Positions 9,062-16,430 of a DNA stretch of 36,587 bases are shown in pieces. Source of the stretch: an uncultured Prevotella sp. GTDB lineage: Bacteria > Bacteroidota > Bacteroidia > Bacteroidales > Bacteroidaceae. Made by a program: the position numbers and the translations under genes. Every line of letters begins with the position of its first letter. Positions within the stretch are counted from its first letter, which is position 1. Under the pieces are notes generated by a model. The model did no database searches. It was not told the origin of the DNA and worked only from the letters and a program-made list of their open reading frames with translations. The stretch covers positions 1 through 36,587 of the forward strand of contig CALIZL010000007.1 in NCBI GenBank assembly GCA_938028745.1, read 5' to 3'.

Positions 9062-9560
9062 TAACCTGCGTTTTGCACCATTTTGCCTTTCTAGTTTGCT
9101 TGCCAACTCATTATTTTTTATCCCCAATTACGCACTTTTAGCCCCTAAAACCCCACTTTTTAACGGTTGTTTTGCCCCTTTCGGCCATGTTTTTATGGCT
9201 CTAAAAGGTTTTGTTTATACCATTGCAGCGTATATTTATGCTTAATAGTCTTGCATTTAGCGGCATTTTGCCTTGCGTTTTGCACCAAAACGCACTGCAT
9301 TTAGCACCAAAACGCATTGCGTTTAGCGGCAAAACGCACTGCATTTAGCACCAAATGCACTGCGTTTTGTACCATATTGCACTATATTTAGCAGCAAACA
9401 GCCCAAAATATGGTGCAAATCGCGGCTTGATGAAATAAATATTCATTTTGTCTGCATGTACAACTAACCCCATTTTGCATCGAAACAAACCTTCGCGAGA
9501 ATCGATTATTTGTGGCAAGGTGGGCGATTGGTGAGCAAAAGAGACACTCATAATGTTAAA
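9062..9560 (-). repeat. 500-bp intergenic repeat, copy B (complete, inverted)
   Basis: This is the reverse complement of copy C (31737-32236). Both begin with AACATTnTGAGTG, then CACCAATCG and TAATCGATTCTCGCGAAGG, then the AATGAATATTTATTTCA block, the 22-bp array, the GGTATAAA and TTTTAGGGGCTAAAAGTG blocks, and the terminal GCAGGTT. Length is about 500 bp in both. No terminal inverted repeats or target-site duplication are obvious. Chance ORFs cross it but are not conserved between copies. Confidence 0.85.
9252..9404 (-). repeat. 22-bp tandem array, seven units, alternating subtypes
   Basis: Seven units of 22 bp (one is 21) run through this stretch. Read on the plus strand they begin TGCATTTAG, TGCGTTTTG, TGCATTTAG, TGCGTTTAG, TGCATTTAG, TGCGTTTTG and TATATTTAG. 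The fourth position of the unit alternates A, G, A, G, A, G, (A), so the true repeat is a 44-bp pair. The same alternation holds in copy C. Confidence 0.8.
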
Positions 9561-9711
9561 GTTTGTGCTAGAAACTTTACATTGTGGGCTGGGCTGCGGT
9601 AGATATGGATCGCGATATGGATAAACTATGCGAAAAAACGACTTGTATTGAAGAGCTGATACAAGGGGCAGTGCTAGTACGGAGGGTACGGACAGCAAAG
9701 GAAGTGGGGTG

Positions 9712-10602
9712 TTACGGACGGGGAAAGGGTCTGAAATTACGTGGCGGCATGATTGTTGGCGAGTTGCTGCGACGTCCGAAAACAGCACGTTCAAGAACAT
9801 CGCGTACTAATTCGCCCACTGGAAGTTCTAAGGTGAACTTCTTTGAAAAATGATATTTTGGCGTGACAATAGGCGAAACTATCCATTCGCCGCGATAGGG
9901 GTCGTAACGCCGTTGCACACCAAGGTCTATGCCCCAACGGCCATTGTCGAGGGTGAAATAAGCGCCGTAGGCCGAACTGTTGACGTAAGGGAATGCGGCC
10001 ATAGATAGGTAAGGCTGCACGCTGTAATAGCTGCCGAAGGCTGTTGCGCTGACATACGGGCTGAAACGATAGGTTAGCGAGCCGCCAATGCCGAATTGTG
10101 TGGCCGTGTTGAACGTGCGATAGCGGTCGGCCGAGGCGAAAGCCGAGAACGAAAGGTTGTTCCAAGAGCGGCTGACGGCCACCAGGGCACCTTGCCTTAC
10201 AAGCATGGCCGGAAAAGTTTCGCGGTAGCTTTGCCCGTAAAAGTTTAGGCCATGCCATTCGCCTAGTTGGCCACCGCGGTTGTAGTTGGTGGCAGGCGTA
10301 GCGGATAGGCTCGTTGCTTGCGTGGGCATGGGCTGCATCAGGCGCAGGTTCAGGCTGTCGTTTGCATTCCAAAAGTGGTGAGCAGCGGCTACGGAGTCGG
10401 CTATCGAGAGCGGTTTCTCTTGCACGTTGGGCGTGGCGATGGGTGCCGTTGCGGTACTTAGCGTGGGGTTTGGCTCTGCCAATCGGGGGTTGGGCAACGG
10501 CCGTTCAGTGGTTCGCACCGTTTTTCGGTGCTTCTTTTGTTCTTGTGCCAGGGTGTTTGTGCAACATAACAAAACACAAACCAATAAGCAAGCGTGTTTC
10601 AT
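9712..10602 (-). CDS. Secreted/outer-membrane barrel-like protein, unknown function
   Basis: 296 residues. The signal peptide MKHACLLVCVLLCCTNTLAQ is followed by a ~100-residue low-complexity region rich in Pro, Thr and Ala (for example PLPNPRLAEPNPTLS). Residues ~115-260 alternate hydrophobic and polar residues with many aromatic and Gly residues (SFSAFASADRYR, FGIGGSLTYRFSPYVSATAF), typical of outer-membrane beta-strands. The tail is basic and proline-rich. There is no catalytic motif and no recognised family. It starts 85 bp downstream of the antitoxin remnant, on the same strand. Its product is probably a small outer-membrane or periplasmic protein. Confidence 0.72.
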   Translation of the reverse strand: MKHACLLVCVLLCCTNTLAQEQKKHRKTVRTTERPLPNPRLAEPNPTLSTATAPIATPNVQEKPLSIADSVAAAHHFWNANDSLNLRLMQPMPTQATSLSATPATNYNRGGQLGEWHGLNFYGQSYRETFPAMLVRQGALVAVSRSWNNLSFSAFASADRYRTFNTATQFGIGGSLTYRFSPYVSATAFGSYYSVQPYLSMAAFPYVNSSAYGAYFTLDNGRWGIDLGVQRRYDPYRGEWIVSPIVTPKYHFSKKFTLELPVGELVRDVLERAVFGRRSNSPTIMPPRNFRPFPRP

Positions 10603-10687
10603 GTCGTCGGTGTTTGATTGCCCCTTGTGCGCGTGGCGTTAGGGGAGAGGGGAGTTATGTGGTAGCGAGGTGTACGCGAAGTTCGTC

Positions 10688-10906
10688 TTATGTAGAGCAT
10701 CTAACAAAGTTAACCTTTTCGTATTGCTCCCTTGCCTTGTCTATCCGCGCTTGCAATTCGGGCGTAATTGTATACTCATCACCATCCAAAGGCACAAGGA
10801 CAAAGGCCTGTTTCCGCCCCTTTCGTATAATTACGTCTTCTTTTATTGCCAAGTCGAAGTACTTCTTCTGGTTGGCTCGAAATTCTTTTGTGTTGATGAT
10901 ATGCAT
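10688..10906 (-). pseudogene. Orphan Phd/YefM-type antitoxin, apparently truncated by a nonsense codon
   Basis: 72 residues. The N-terminus (MHIINTKEFRANQKKYFDLA) and KEDVIIRKGRKQAFVLVPL match the Phd/YefM antitoxin fold, a DNA-binding dimer that neutralises a ribonuclease-type toxin. The frame stops at TAA (10688-10690) after FVRCST. Read through that stop, the next codons give DELRVHLATT and then another TAA (10655-10657). That extension resembles the usual C-terminal '(K/D)-E-L...H-L' toxin-binding helix of the family, so TAA probably replaced a Lys codon such as AAA. No toxin gene follows; the next gene is unrelated. The protein may still bind DNA, so it could equally be called a short functional CDS. 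Confidence 0.7.
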
Positions 10907-10935
10907 GGTGAAGTTTCTTGTTTAATTAAGTATAG

Positions 10936-10966
10936 CAAAGTTAGATATTTCTTTCCAATCTTGCAA
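10936..10966 (-). promoter_or_regulatory. Putative promoter of the antitoxin gene
   Basis: On the minus strand TAACTTTG (10936-10943) lies about 20 bp downstream of a TTG-containing -33 site (near 10963-10966). The start codon is about 30 bp further on. Confidence 0.5.
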
Positions 10967-11159
10967 CACTTGGCGTATTAAATTGTGTACGTTCGTGTTG
11001 CGTGCCTGTTAGTTGGTCAACAAGCTGCAAAGCCTTTATTTGAAGTATGCCTTTTATTAAATAACGGAACACGCCTTATATAATAGGTGTGGCCATGTAC
11101 CGACTCGCGGCCGTGCGCATACCACCCAAAATGGGCATTGAAAAATACCCTTTAATATT
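10967..11159. other. Intergenic stretch between antitoxin and clpP
   Basis: No ORF, RNA gene or repeat recognised here. It separates two divergent promoters. Confidence 0.4.
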
Positions 11160-11189
11160 TTTGGAGTAGATAATTTTTTATTAACTTTG
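11160..11189 (+). promoter_or_regulatory. clpP promoter (TTTG-N18-TAACTTTG)
   Basis: TTTG (11160-11163) and TAACTTTG (11182-11189) are spaced by 18 bp, close to the Bacteroidetes vegetative consensus. The implied leader before the clpP start is about 70 nt. Confidence 0.65.
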
Positions 11190-11262
11190 TTGTTCAAACA
11201 AGCGGAGTGGGTGGCCAAACGTCACTAAACCGCAATCATCAAGAAAGGACATTAGTACGAAT

Positions 11263-11925
11263 ATGAACGATTTTAGAAAGTATGCCACGGGTCATCTCGG
11301 CATGAACGGCATGGTGGTAGACGACGTGATGAAGGCCCAAGCGGCTTACCTCAATCCCTATATCTTGGAAGAACGCCAACTGAATGTTACGCAGATGGAC
11401 GTGTTTTCGCGACTGATGATGGACCGCATCATCTTCCTTGGCACCGAAATTAACGACTATACGGCCAACACGCTGCAAGCGCAATTGTTGTATCTCGACT
11501 CTGCCGACGCGGGGAAAGACATTTCTATCTACATCAATAGCCCCGGCGGAAGTGTTACGGCCGGGCTGGGCATCTACGATACGATGCAGTTTATTTCTAG
11601 CGATGTAGCTACTATATGTACGGGTATGGCCGCATCGATGGCCGCCGTGTTGCTTGTTTCGGGCCAAGAGGGTAAACGTTCGGCACTGCCGCATAGCCGG
11701 GTGATGATTCACCAACCGTTGGGCGGCGTGCAAGGACAGGCCTCCGACATCGAAATCGAGGCAAAAGAAATACTGAAATTTAAGAAAGAACTCTACACCA
11801 TCATATCTAACCATTCGCATACACCCTTTGAAAAGGTGTGGAACGACTCTGATCGCAACTACTGGATGAACGCCGAAGAGGCTAAGGAGTATGGAATGAT
11901 CGACTCGGTGCTGGTGAAGAAGTGA
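11263..11925 (+). CDS. clpP: ATP-dependent Clp protease proteolytic subunit
   Basis: 220 residues. The catalytic triad is readable as Ser125 in GMAASMAA, His150 in RVMIHQP and Asp195 in NDSDRN. The oxyanion-region motif INSPGGSVTAG is at 91-101. The product is the serine protease that assembles as two stacked heptamers and degrades proteins fed by ClpX. It has a normal C-terminus and an N-terminal extension of roughly 25 residues before the conserved core, common in Bacteroidetes. clpX follows after 168 bp, with a hairpin (GCGTGGG/CCCACGC, 11946-11972) in between. The trigger-factor gene that often precedes clpP is absent here. Confidence 0.97.
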   Translation: MNDFRKYATGHLGMNGMVVDDVMKAQAAYLNPYILEERQLNVTQMDVFSRLMMDRIIFLGTEINDYTANTLQAQLLYLDSADAGKDISIYINSPGGSVTAGLGIYDTMQFISSDVATICTGMAASMAAVLLVSGQEGKRSALPHSRVMIHQPLGGVQGQASDIEIEAKEILKFKKELYTIISNHSHTPFEKVWNDSDRNYWMNAEEAKEYGMIDSVLVKK

Positions 11926-11945
11926 CATTAAAAACGGCTCTTTGC

Positions 11946-11972
11946 GCGTGGGTGTGCTTATGCCGCCCACGC
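11946..11972 (+). other. clpP-clpX intergenic hairpin
   Basis: A perfect 7-bp GC-rich stem, GCGTGGG (11946-11952) with CCCACGC (11966-11972), without an adjacent U-tract. It may stabilise the clpP 3' end or attenuate read-through into clpX. Confidence 0.35.
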
Positions 11973-12093
11973 CAACAGCCCTTTCGCCTTCATTCGGCAT
12001 AGGCCGTTGGTGGGCAGACTTGCCTATACGCTGACGGCGAAGGCAAGGCGGCGAGGGGATGGAATGCAGGCCGTTAACTAACGAAAATAATAG

Positions 12094-13326
12094 ATGTCAA
12101 AGAATGTATGCAGCTTCTGTGGAAGAAGCGAAAAAGATGTAAACTATCTCATAGCAGGACTAAACGGGTATATCTGCGACAGCTGCGCACAGCAGGCCTA
12201 CGAAATTACGCAGTCGGCCAATGCCTCGAAGGCGCAGCCCGCTAAGGGAAAGAAAGGCGATGCGCTGAAAAACGTGCCCAAGCCGATGGATATCAAGGCT
12301 TATCTAGACCAATATATCATTGGGCAGGATGAGGCCAAGCGGTATCTTTCGGTGTCGGTTTACAACCATTATAAGCGTTTGGAACAGCCCGTTGGCGACG
12401 ATGGCGTGGAGATAGAGAAAAGCAACATCATCATGGTGGGTAGCACTGGAACGGGAAAAACCCTCATGGCGCGAACCATCGCCAAGCTACTCGACGTGCC
12501 GTTTACCATCGTAGATGCAACGGTGTTTACCGAGGCGGGATATGTGGGCGAGGATGTTGAGAGCATACTGAGCCGACTGTTGCAGGTGGCCGACTATAAT
12601 GTGGCGGCCGCCGAACGCGGCATCGTCTTCGTAGACGAGATTGACAAGATTGCCCGAAAGAGCGATAACCCAAGCATTACGCGCGACGTGAGTGGCGAAG
12701 GCGTGCAGCAAGGACTGCTGAAACTGCTGGAAGGAACCACGGTTAACGTTCCGCCAAAGGGTGGACGTAAGCATCCCGACCAAGATTACATTCACGTGGA
12801 CACGCGAAACATCTTGTTTATATGCGGGGGAGCATTCGACGGCATCGAAAGGAAGATTGCACAGCGGCTTAATACGCACGTGGTGGGCTACAACTCGGTG
12901 CAGAACGTGCGCAAGATAGACAAGGGCGACTTGATGAAATACATTCTGCCGCAAGACTTGAAGTCGTTTGGACTGATACCCGAAATCATTGGTCGTCTGC
13001 CCGTGCTTACTTATCTCAACCCATTAGACCGCGAGGCCTTGCGCCGAATCTTGGTTGAACCGAAGAACTCCATCATCAAACAGTACGAAAAGCTGTTTAA
13101 GATGGACGGCATCAAACTGAGTTTCGCCACCGAAACGCTAGACTACATCGTGGATAAGGCTGTGGAGTACAAGCTGGGCGCACGCGGATTGCGCTCTATT
13201 GTAGAGGCCGTGATGATGGATGCCATGTTCGAGGTGCCGTCGAAGAAGGTGAAACAATTCGACGTTACTTTGCAATATGCCAGAGAACAACTAGACAAGT
13301 CGGGCTTGCAAGAGCAGGCCAGCTGA
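12094..13326 (+). CDS. clpX: ATP-dependent Clp protease ATP-binding subunit ClpX
   Basis: 410 residues. An N-terminal C4 zinc finger (Cys6, Cys9, Cys28, Cys31) binds adaptors and substrates. Walker A is GSTGTGKT at 116-123, the pore loop GYVG at 149-152, Walker B IVFVDEID at 177-184 and the RKH loop at 225-227. The C-terminal domain has KLGARGLRSI with the sensor-2 arginine. The ClpP-docking loop, IGF in E. coli, aligns with VVGY at 263-266 in a shorter surround. ClpX unfolds tagged proteins and threads them into ClpP. It lies in the order clpP, clpX, recQ. Confidence 0.97.
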   Translation: MSKNVCSFCGRSEKDVNYLIAGLNGYICDSCAQQAYEITQSANASKAQPAKGKKGDALKNVPKPMDIKAYLDQYIIGQDEAKRYLSVSVYNHYKRLEQPVGDDGVEIEKSNIIMVGSTGTGKTLMARTIAKLLDVPFTIVDATVFTEAGYVGEDVESILSRLLQVADYNVAAAERGIVFVDEIDKIARKSDNPSITRDVSGEGVQQGLLKLLEGTTVNVPPKGGRKHPDQDYIHVDTRNILFICGGAFDGIERKIAQRLNTHVVGYNSVQNVRKIDKGDLMKYILPQDLKSFGLIPEIIGRLPVLTYLNPLDREALRRILVEPKNSIIKQYEKLFKMDGIKLSFATETLDYIVDKAVEYKLGARGLRSIVEAVMMDAMFEVPSKKVKQFDVTLQYAREQLDKSGLQEQAS

Positions 13327-13446
13327 ACGATAGGGCTGTGAACGGACGGCATTGGAATATAAAATTCCTCACGCACACAATGTCGCCCGCTCACAAAACC
13401 CACCGCGAAAGCCAATAATCTCACATCTGTGAAACCTAAACCATTT

Positions 13447-15624
13447 ATGACTAAGGACGTTAATCTTACAGAACCGCTAAAACAATACTTTGGTTTCGAC
13501 TCGTTTAAGGGAGACCAAGAGGCCATTATCCGCAATTTGCTTGCGGGTAACGACACCTTTGTGCTCATGCCGACAGGTGGCGGAAAAAGCCTGTGCTATC
13601 AGCTGCCGTCACTCTTGATGGAAGGAACGGCCATCGTTATATCGCCACTCATCGCCTTAATGAAAAACCAAGTGGACGTGATGAACGGCATGAGCGAAGA
13701 CGGTTGCGTGGCGCATTACCTCAACTCGTCGCTTAACAAGGCCGCCATTCAGCAGGTTATGAACGACATTAAGCGCGGGGCAACGAAACTTTTGTACGTT
13801 GCACCCGAATCGTTGGGTAAGGATGAGAACGTGGAGTTTCTGCAATCCATCAAGGTTTCGTTCTATGCCGTGGACGAAGCGCACTGTATTTCGGAGTGGG
13901 GACACGACTTCCGCCCCGAATATCGCAACATCCGACCAACCATTTCGCGTATCGGACACGCCCCCGTGATTGCCCTTACGGCCACGGCCACCGACAAAGT
14001 GCGCTCGGACATTAAGAAAAGTCTTGGCATTTGCGATGCAAAGGAGTTTAAAAGCTCGTTCAATCGCCCCAACCTCTACTACGAGGTGCGCCCCAAAACG
14101 CAAGAGGTGGAACGCAACATCATCAAGTTCATCAGGCAACATGCAGGCAAAAGCGGCATCATTTATTGCCTTTCGCGCAAAAAGGTGGAAGAGCTTTCGG
14201 CCATATTGAAGGCCAATAACATTAAGGCCGAACCTTATCACGCCGGCTTGGACAGCGCAACGCGGTCGCAAACGCAAGACGACTTTTTGATGGAACGCAT
14301 TGATGTGATTGTGGCTACCATCGCTTTCGGCATGGGGATAGACAAGCCCGACGTGCGTTTTGTTATCCATTACGACATCCCCAAAAGCTTGGAAGGCTAC
14401 TATCAAGAAACGGGACGTGCTGGTCGCGACGGCGGTGAGGGGCTTTGCATTACCTTCTATTCAAACAAAGACCTGCAAAAGCTGGAGAAGTTTATGGAAA
14501 GCAAGCCCGTATCTGAGCAAGACATCGGTAGGCAGCTGCTGTTAGAAACGGCCGCCTATGCAGAGTCGTCGGTGTGTCGGCGCAAGATGTTGCTCCACTA
14601 TTTCGGCGAAGAATATACGGAAGACAATTGCCATAACTGCGACAACTGTTTGCACCCCAAAACCAAACGCGAGGCAAAGGAGGCGTTGCTCATCGTTTTG
14701 AAGGCTGTTCTGGCCATAAAGGAGAATTTCAGAAGTGACTATGTTGTGGACTTCGTTAAGGGTAGGGCGACCGACGACCTTGTGTCGCACAAGCACAACG
14801 AACTGGAAGATTTCGGCGCGGGCGAAGACGAAGACGACAAGATTTGGAACCCCGTGATACACCAGGCGCTTATCGCAGGATACCTGAAAAAGGATGTGGA
14901 GAACTATGGATTGCTGAAACTTACTGCCGCAGGACGTCGTTTCATCAAGCAGCCGCAGTCTTTCATGATTGTGGAAGACACAGACTTTGACGACGATTTC
15001 GTGGAAGAGTCGCGCGACAGCTGTGGCTCTACCCTCGACCCCGACCTGTATGTCATGCTCAAACAGCTGCGTAAAGACATGGCCGAACGGCTTAACGTGC
15101 CGCCTTACGTCATTTTCCAAGACGTGTCTGTGGAGCAGATGGCTGTGACATATCCCATTACGCTCGAAGAATTGCAGAACATCCCCGGCGTGGGCGTGGG
15201 CAAGGCCAAACGCTACGGAGAGGCTTTCTGCCAACTGATAAAGAAACATTGCGAAGACAATCAAATAGAGAGACCTGAAGAATTAAGAGTAAGAACCGTA
15301 GCCAAAAAATCTATGAACAAGGTAAAAATCATACAAAGCATCGACAGACAAATTGCGCTGGATGACATTGCAATAGCCCTTAACCTGGGATTTGACGACC
15401 TATTGAGCGAAATTGAAACCATCGTTAACAGCGGTACGAAACTGAATATCGACTATTTCCTTGACGAGGTGATGGACGAAGACCGCGTGGACGACATCTA
15501 CGACTATTTTAGAACGAGCGAAACGGACGACTTGGACGTGGCTATTGAGGAACTGGGCGGCGACTATACCGAGGAGGATATAAGGCTGGTACGCATCAAG
15601 TTCCTTTCGGAAATGGCGAATTAA
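13447..15624 (+). CDS. recQ: ATP-dependent DNA helicase RecQ
   Basis: About 725 residues from the ATG at 13447; a GTG at 13429 in the same frame could add six. I prefer the ATG because MTKDVNLTEPLKQYFGF is how related proteins begin. Walker A is PTGGGKSL at 42-49 and the DEAH box is at 143-146 within VDEAHCISEWGHDFRPEY. The motif VI region reads YYQETGRAGRDG. Four cysteines around CRRKMLLHYF and CHNCDNC form the RQC zinc site. An HRDC domain follows (LYVMLKQLRKDMAERL to VGKAKRYG), and then a ~110-residue acidic C-terminal extension seen in Bacteroidetes RecQ. It unwinds DNA 3' to 5' in RecF-type repair. Confidence 0.96.
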   Translation: MTKDVNLTEPLKQYFGFDSFKGDQEAIIRNLLAGNDTFVLMPTGGGKSLCYQLPSLLMEGTAIVISPLIALMKNQVDVMNGMSEDGCVAHYLNSSLNKAAIQQVMNDIKRGATKLLYVAPESLGKDENVEFLQSIKVSFYAVDEAHCISEWGHDFRPEYRNIRPTISRIGHAPVIALTATATDKVRSDIKKSLGICDAKEFKSSFNRPNLYYEVRPKTQEVERNIIKFIRQHAGKSGIIYCLSRKKVEELSAILKANNIKAEPYHAGLDSATRSQTQDDFLMERIDVIVATIAFGMGIDKPDVRFVIHYDIPKSLEGYYQETGRAGRDGGEGLCITFYSNKDLQKLEKFMESKPVSEQDIGRQLLLETAAYAESSVCRRKMLLHYFGEEYTEDNCHNCDNCLHPKTKREAKEALLIVLKAVLAIKENFRSDYVVDFVKGRATDDLVSHKHNELEDFGAGEDEDDKIWNPVIHQALIAGYLKKDVENYGLLKLTAAGRRFIKQPQSFMIVEDTDFDDDFVEESRDSCGSTLDPDLYVMLKQLRKDMAERLNVPPYVIFQDVSVEQMAVTYPITLEELQNIPGVGVGKAKRYGEAFCQLIKKHCEDNQIERPEELRVRTVAKKSMNKVKIIQSIDRQIALDDIAIALNLGFDDLLSEIETIVNSGTKLNIDYFLDEVMDEDRVDDIYDYFRTSETDDLDVAIEELGGDYTEEDIRLVRIKFLSEMAN

Positions 15625-15741
15625 GTTGCGCCTTGGTTGCTTAGCGCGTAATGTACGTGGCTTGCGTGGCATTGCCAAAGCCGGCGAAACTGCGTTTTTA
15701 AGCGCTCCCATCGCAGGTTGTGTTATGCCCAACAAAACATT

Positions 15742-15788
15742 AACAGGCACAAGGATATGCCAAGGAGCATGCCTTGTGCCTGTTTGGG
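15742..15788 (+). terminator. Terminator-like hairpin after recQ
   Basis: AACAGGCACAAGG (15742-15754) pairs with CCTTGTGCCTGTT (15772-15784), a 13-bp perfect stem with a 17-nt loop. It is followed by TGGGTT, so the U-tract is weak. It lies about 115 bp after the recQ stop codon. Confidence 0.55.
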
Positions 15789-15789
15789 T

Positions 15790-15888
15790 TAGTGGGGGAT
15801 GTGCATCGTTTTCGCGCTTTTCCTTCCTGTTTTTTGCCCTATAAGGGCTTTGGCTAGTGGGGGAATGCGCATCGTTTCAGCGTTTTCC
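15790..15888. repeat. Imperfect 34-bp direct repeat (15790-15823 and 15855-15888)
   Basis: Both copies read TAGTGGGGGA, then GCATCGTTT, then CGCTTTTCC or GCGTTTTCC, with one small indel each way. The copies are 65 bp apart start to start, downstream of the recQ hairpin. No gene is present. Confidence 0.6.
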
Positions 15889-16165
15889 ATCATCGCAACG
15901 CGGGTAGTTTACGAGCTAGTGACGTGTTGTTTGGTCTTCATATCCATGTTGCGCTGAAAGGCCGTTGACCTTAATCTTTAGACGTTTATATATAGGAAAG
16001 GTGTGGAAACTGATAGAGGGGGGGATGAAAGAAACGCCAATAACCTGGTTGTGGAATTTGGCGTAACGACAGTTTCTTATGCCCGAACGGGTGCAAGAGC
16101 AGCTGTCTTTTTTGCTCCATTTGCCGTGTTTATATGAACAAATGATGCAAATATAACCTAAAAAC
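15889..16165. other. Gene-free stretch before the Sus-like locus
   Basis: No ORF or RNA gene is supported. It ends in the promoter of the SusC-like gene. Confidence 0.4.
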
Positions 16166-16196
16166 TTGTTTATATGTAAAATAAATCTTAAATTTG
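16166..16196 (+). promoter_or_regulatory. Putative promoter of the Sus-like operon
   Basis: TTG (16166-16168) lies 20 bp upstream of TAAATTTG (16189-16196). The implied leader is about 230 nt, long enough for post-transcriptional control. No riboswitch class is recognised in it. Confidence 0.55.
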
Positions 16197-16430
16197 CGTA
16201 CGTAAATACGCATATTCAACCAAGAAGGGCGTTTGCCGAGGCGTTGTGCCCTGACACATACTATATACTAGCCACATTGCTAACCCTGTGCCGACCGTTC
16301 TCCATGAAATGCCGACACGCAAACAACTAGCTATGCAACAGCCATGAACAAGGCTTACCAGATGCGTTTGCGCAGCCTGTTGACCATGTGAACATGTGCT
16401 ACAAGAATACCAACCTCAAAACAACTGATT

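Noticed and set aside
9009..9245. A 78-residue plus-strand frame rich in Phe and Leu
   Set aside because: It mostly overlaps repeat copy B and is not preserved in copies A or C, so it is a chance product of the repeat.
9062..9560. Insertion sequence or MITE
   Set aside because: No transposase, no terminal inverted repeats and no target-site duplication could be seen; recorded as a repeat of unknown type.
9345..9800. A 151-residue minus-strand frame across repeat copy B into the next gene
   Set aside because: It crosses the 3' end of the real gene at 9712-10602 in another frame and the repeat; no motif or conservation.
11239..12000. A 253-residue open frame on the minus strand over clpP
   Set aside because: It lies entirely opposite an unambiguous clpP gene, has no recognisable motifs, and arises from codon bias of the real gene.
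13657..15264. Two long minus-strand frames (249 and 240 residues) opposite recQ
   Set aside because: They shadow the helicase and RQC regions of recQ, are His/Val-rich without domain signals, and have no promoter.
15626..15844. A 72-residue plus-strand frame just after recQ
   Set aside because: Composition is unlike a protein core (Cys/Gly-rich then Phe-rich), it runs over the terminator hairpin and the direct repeat, and has no promoter.
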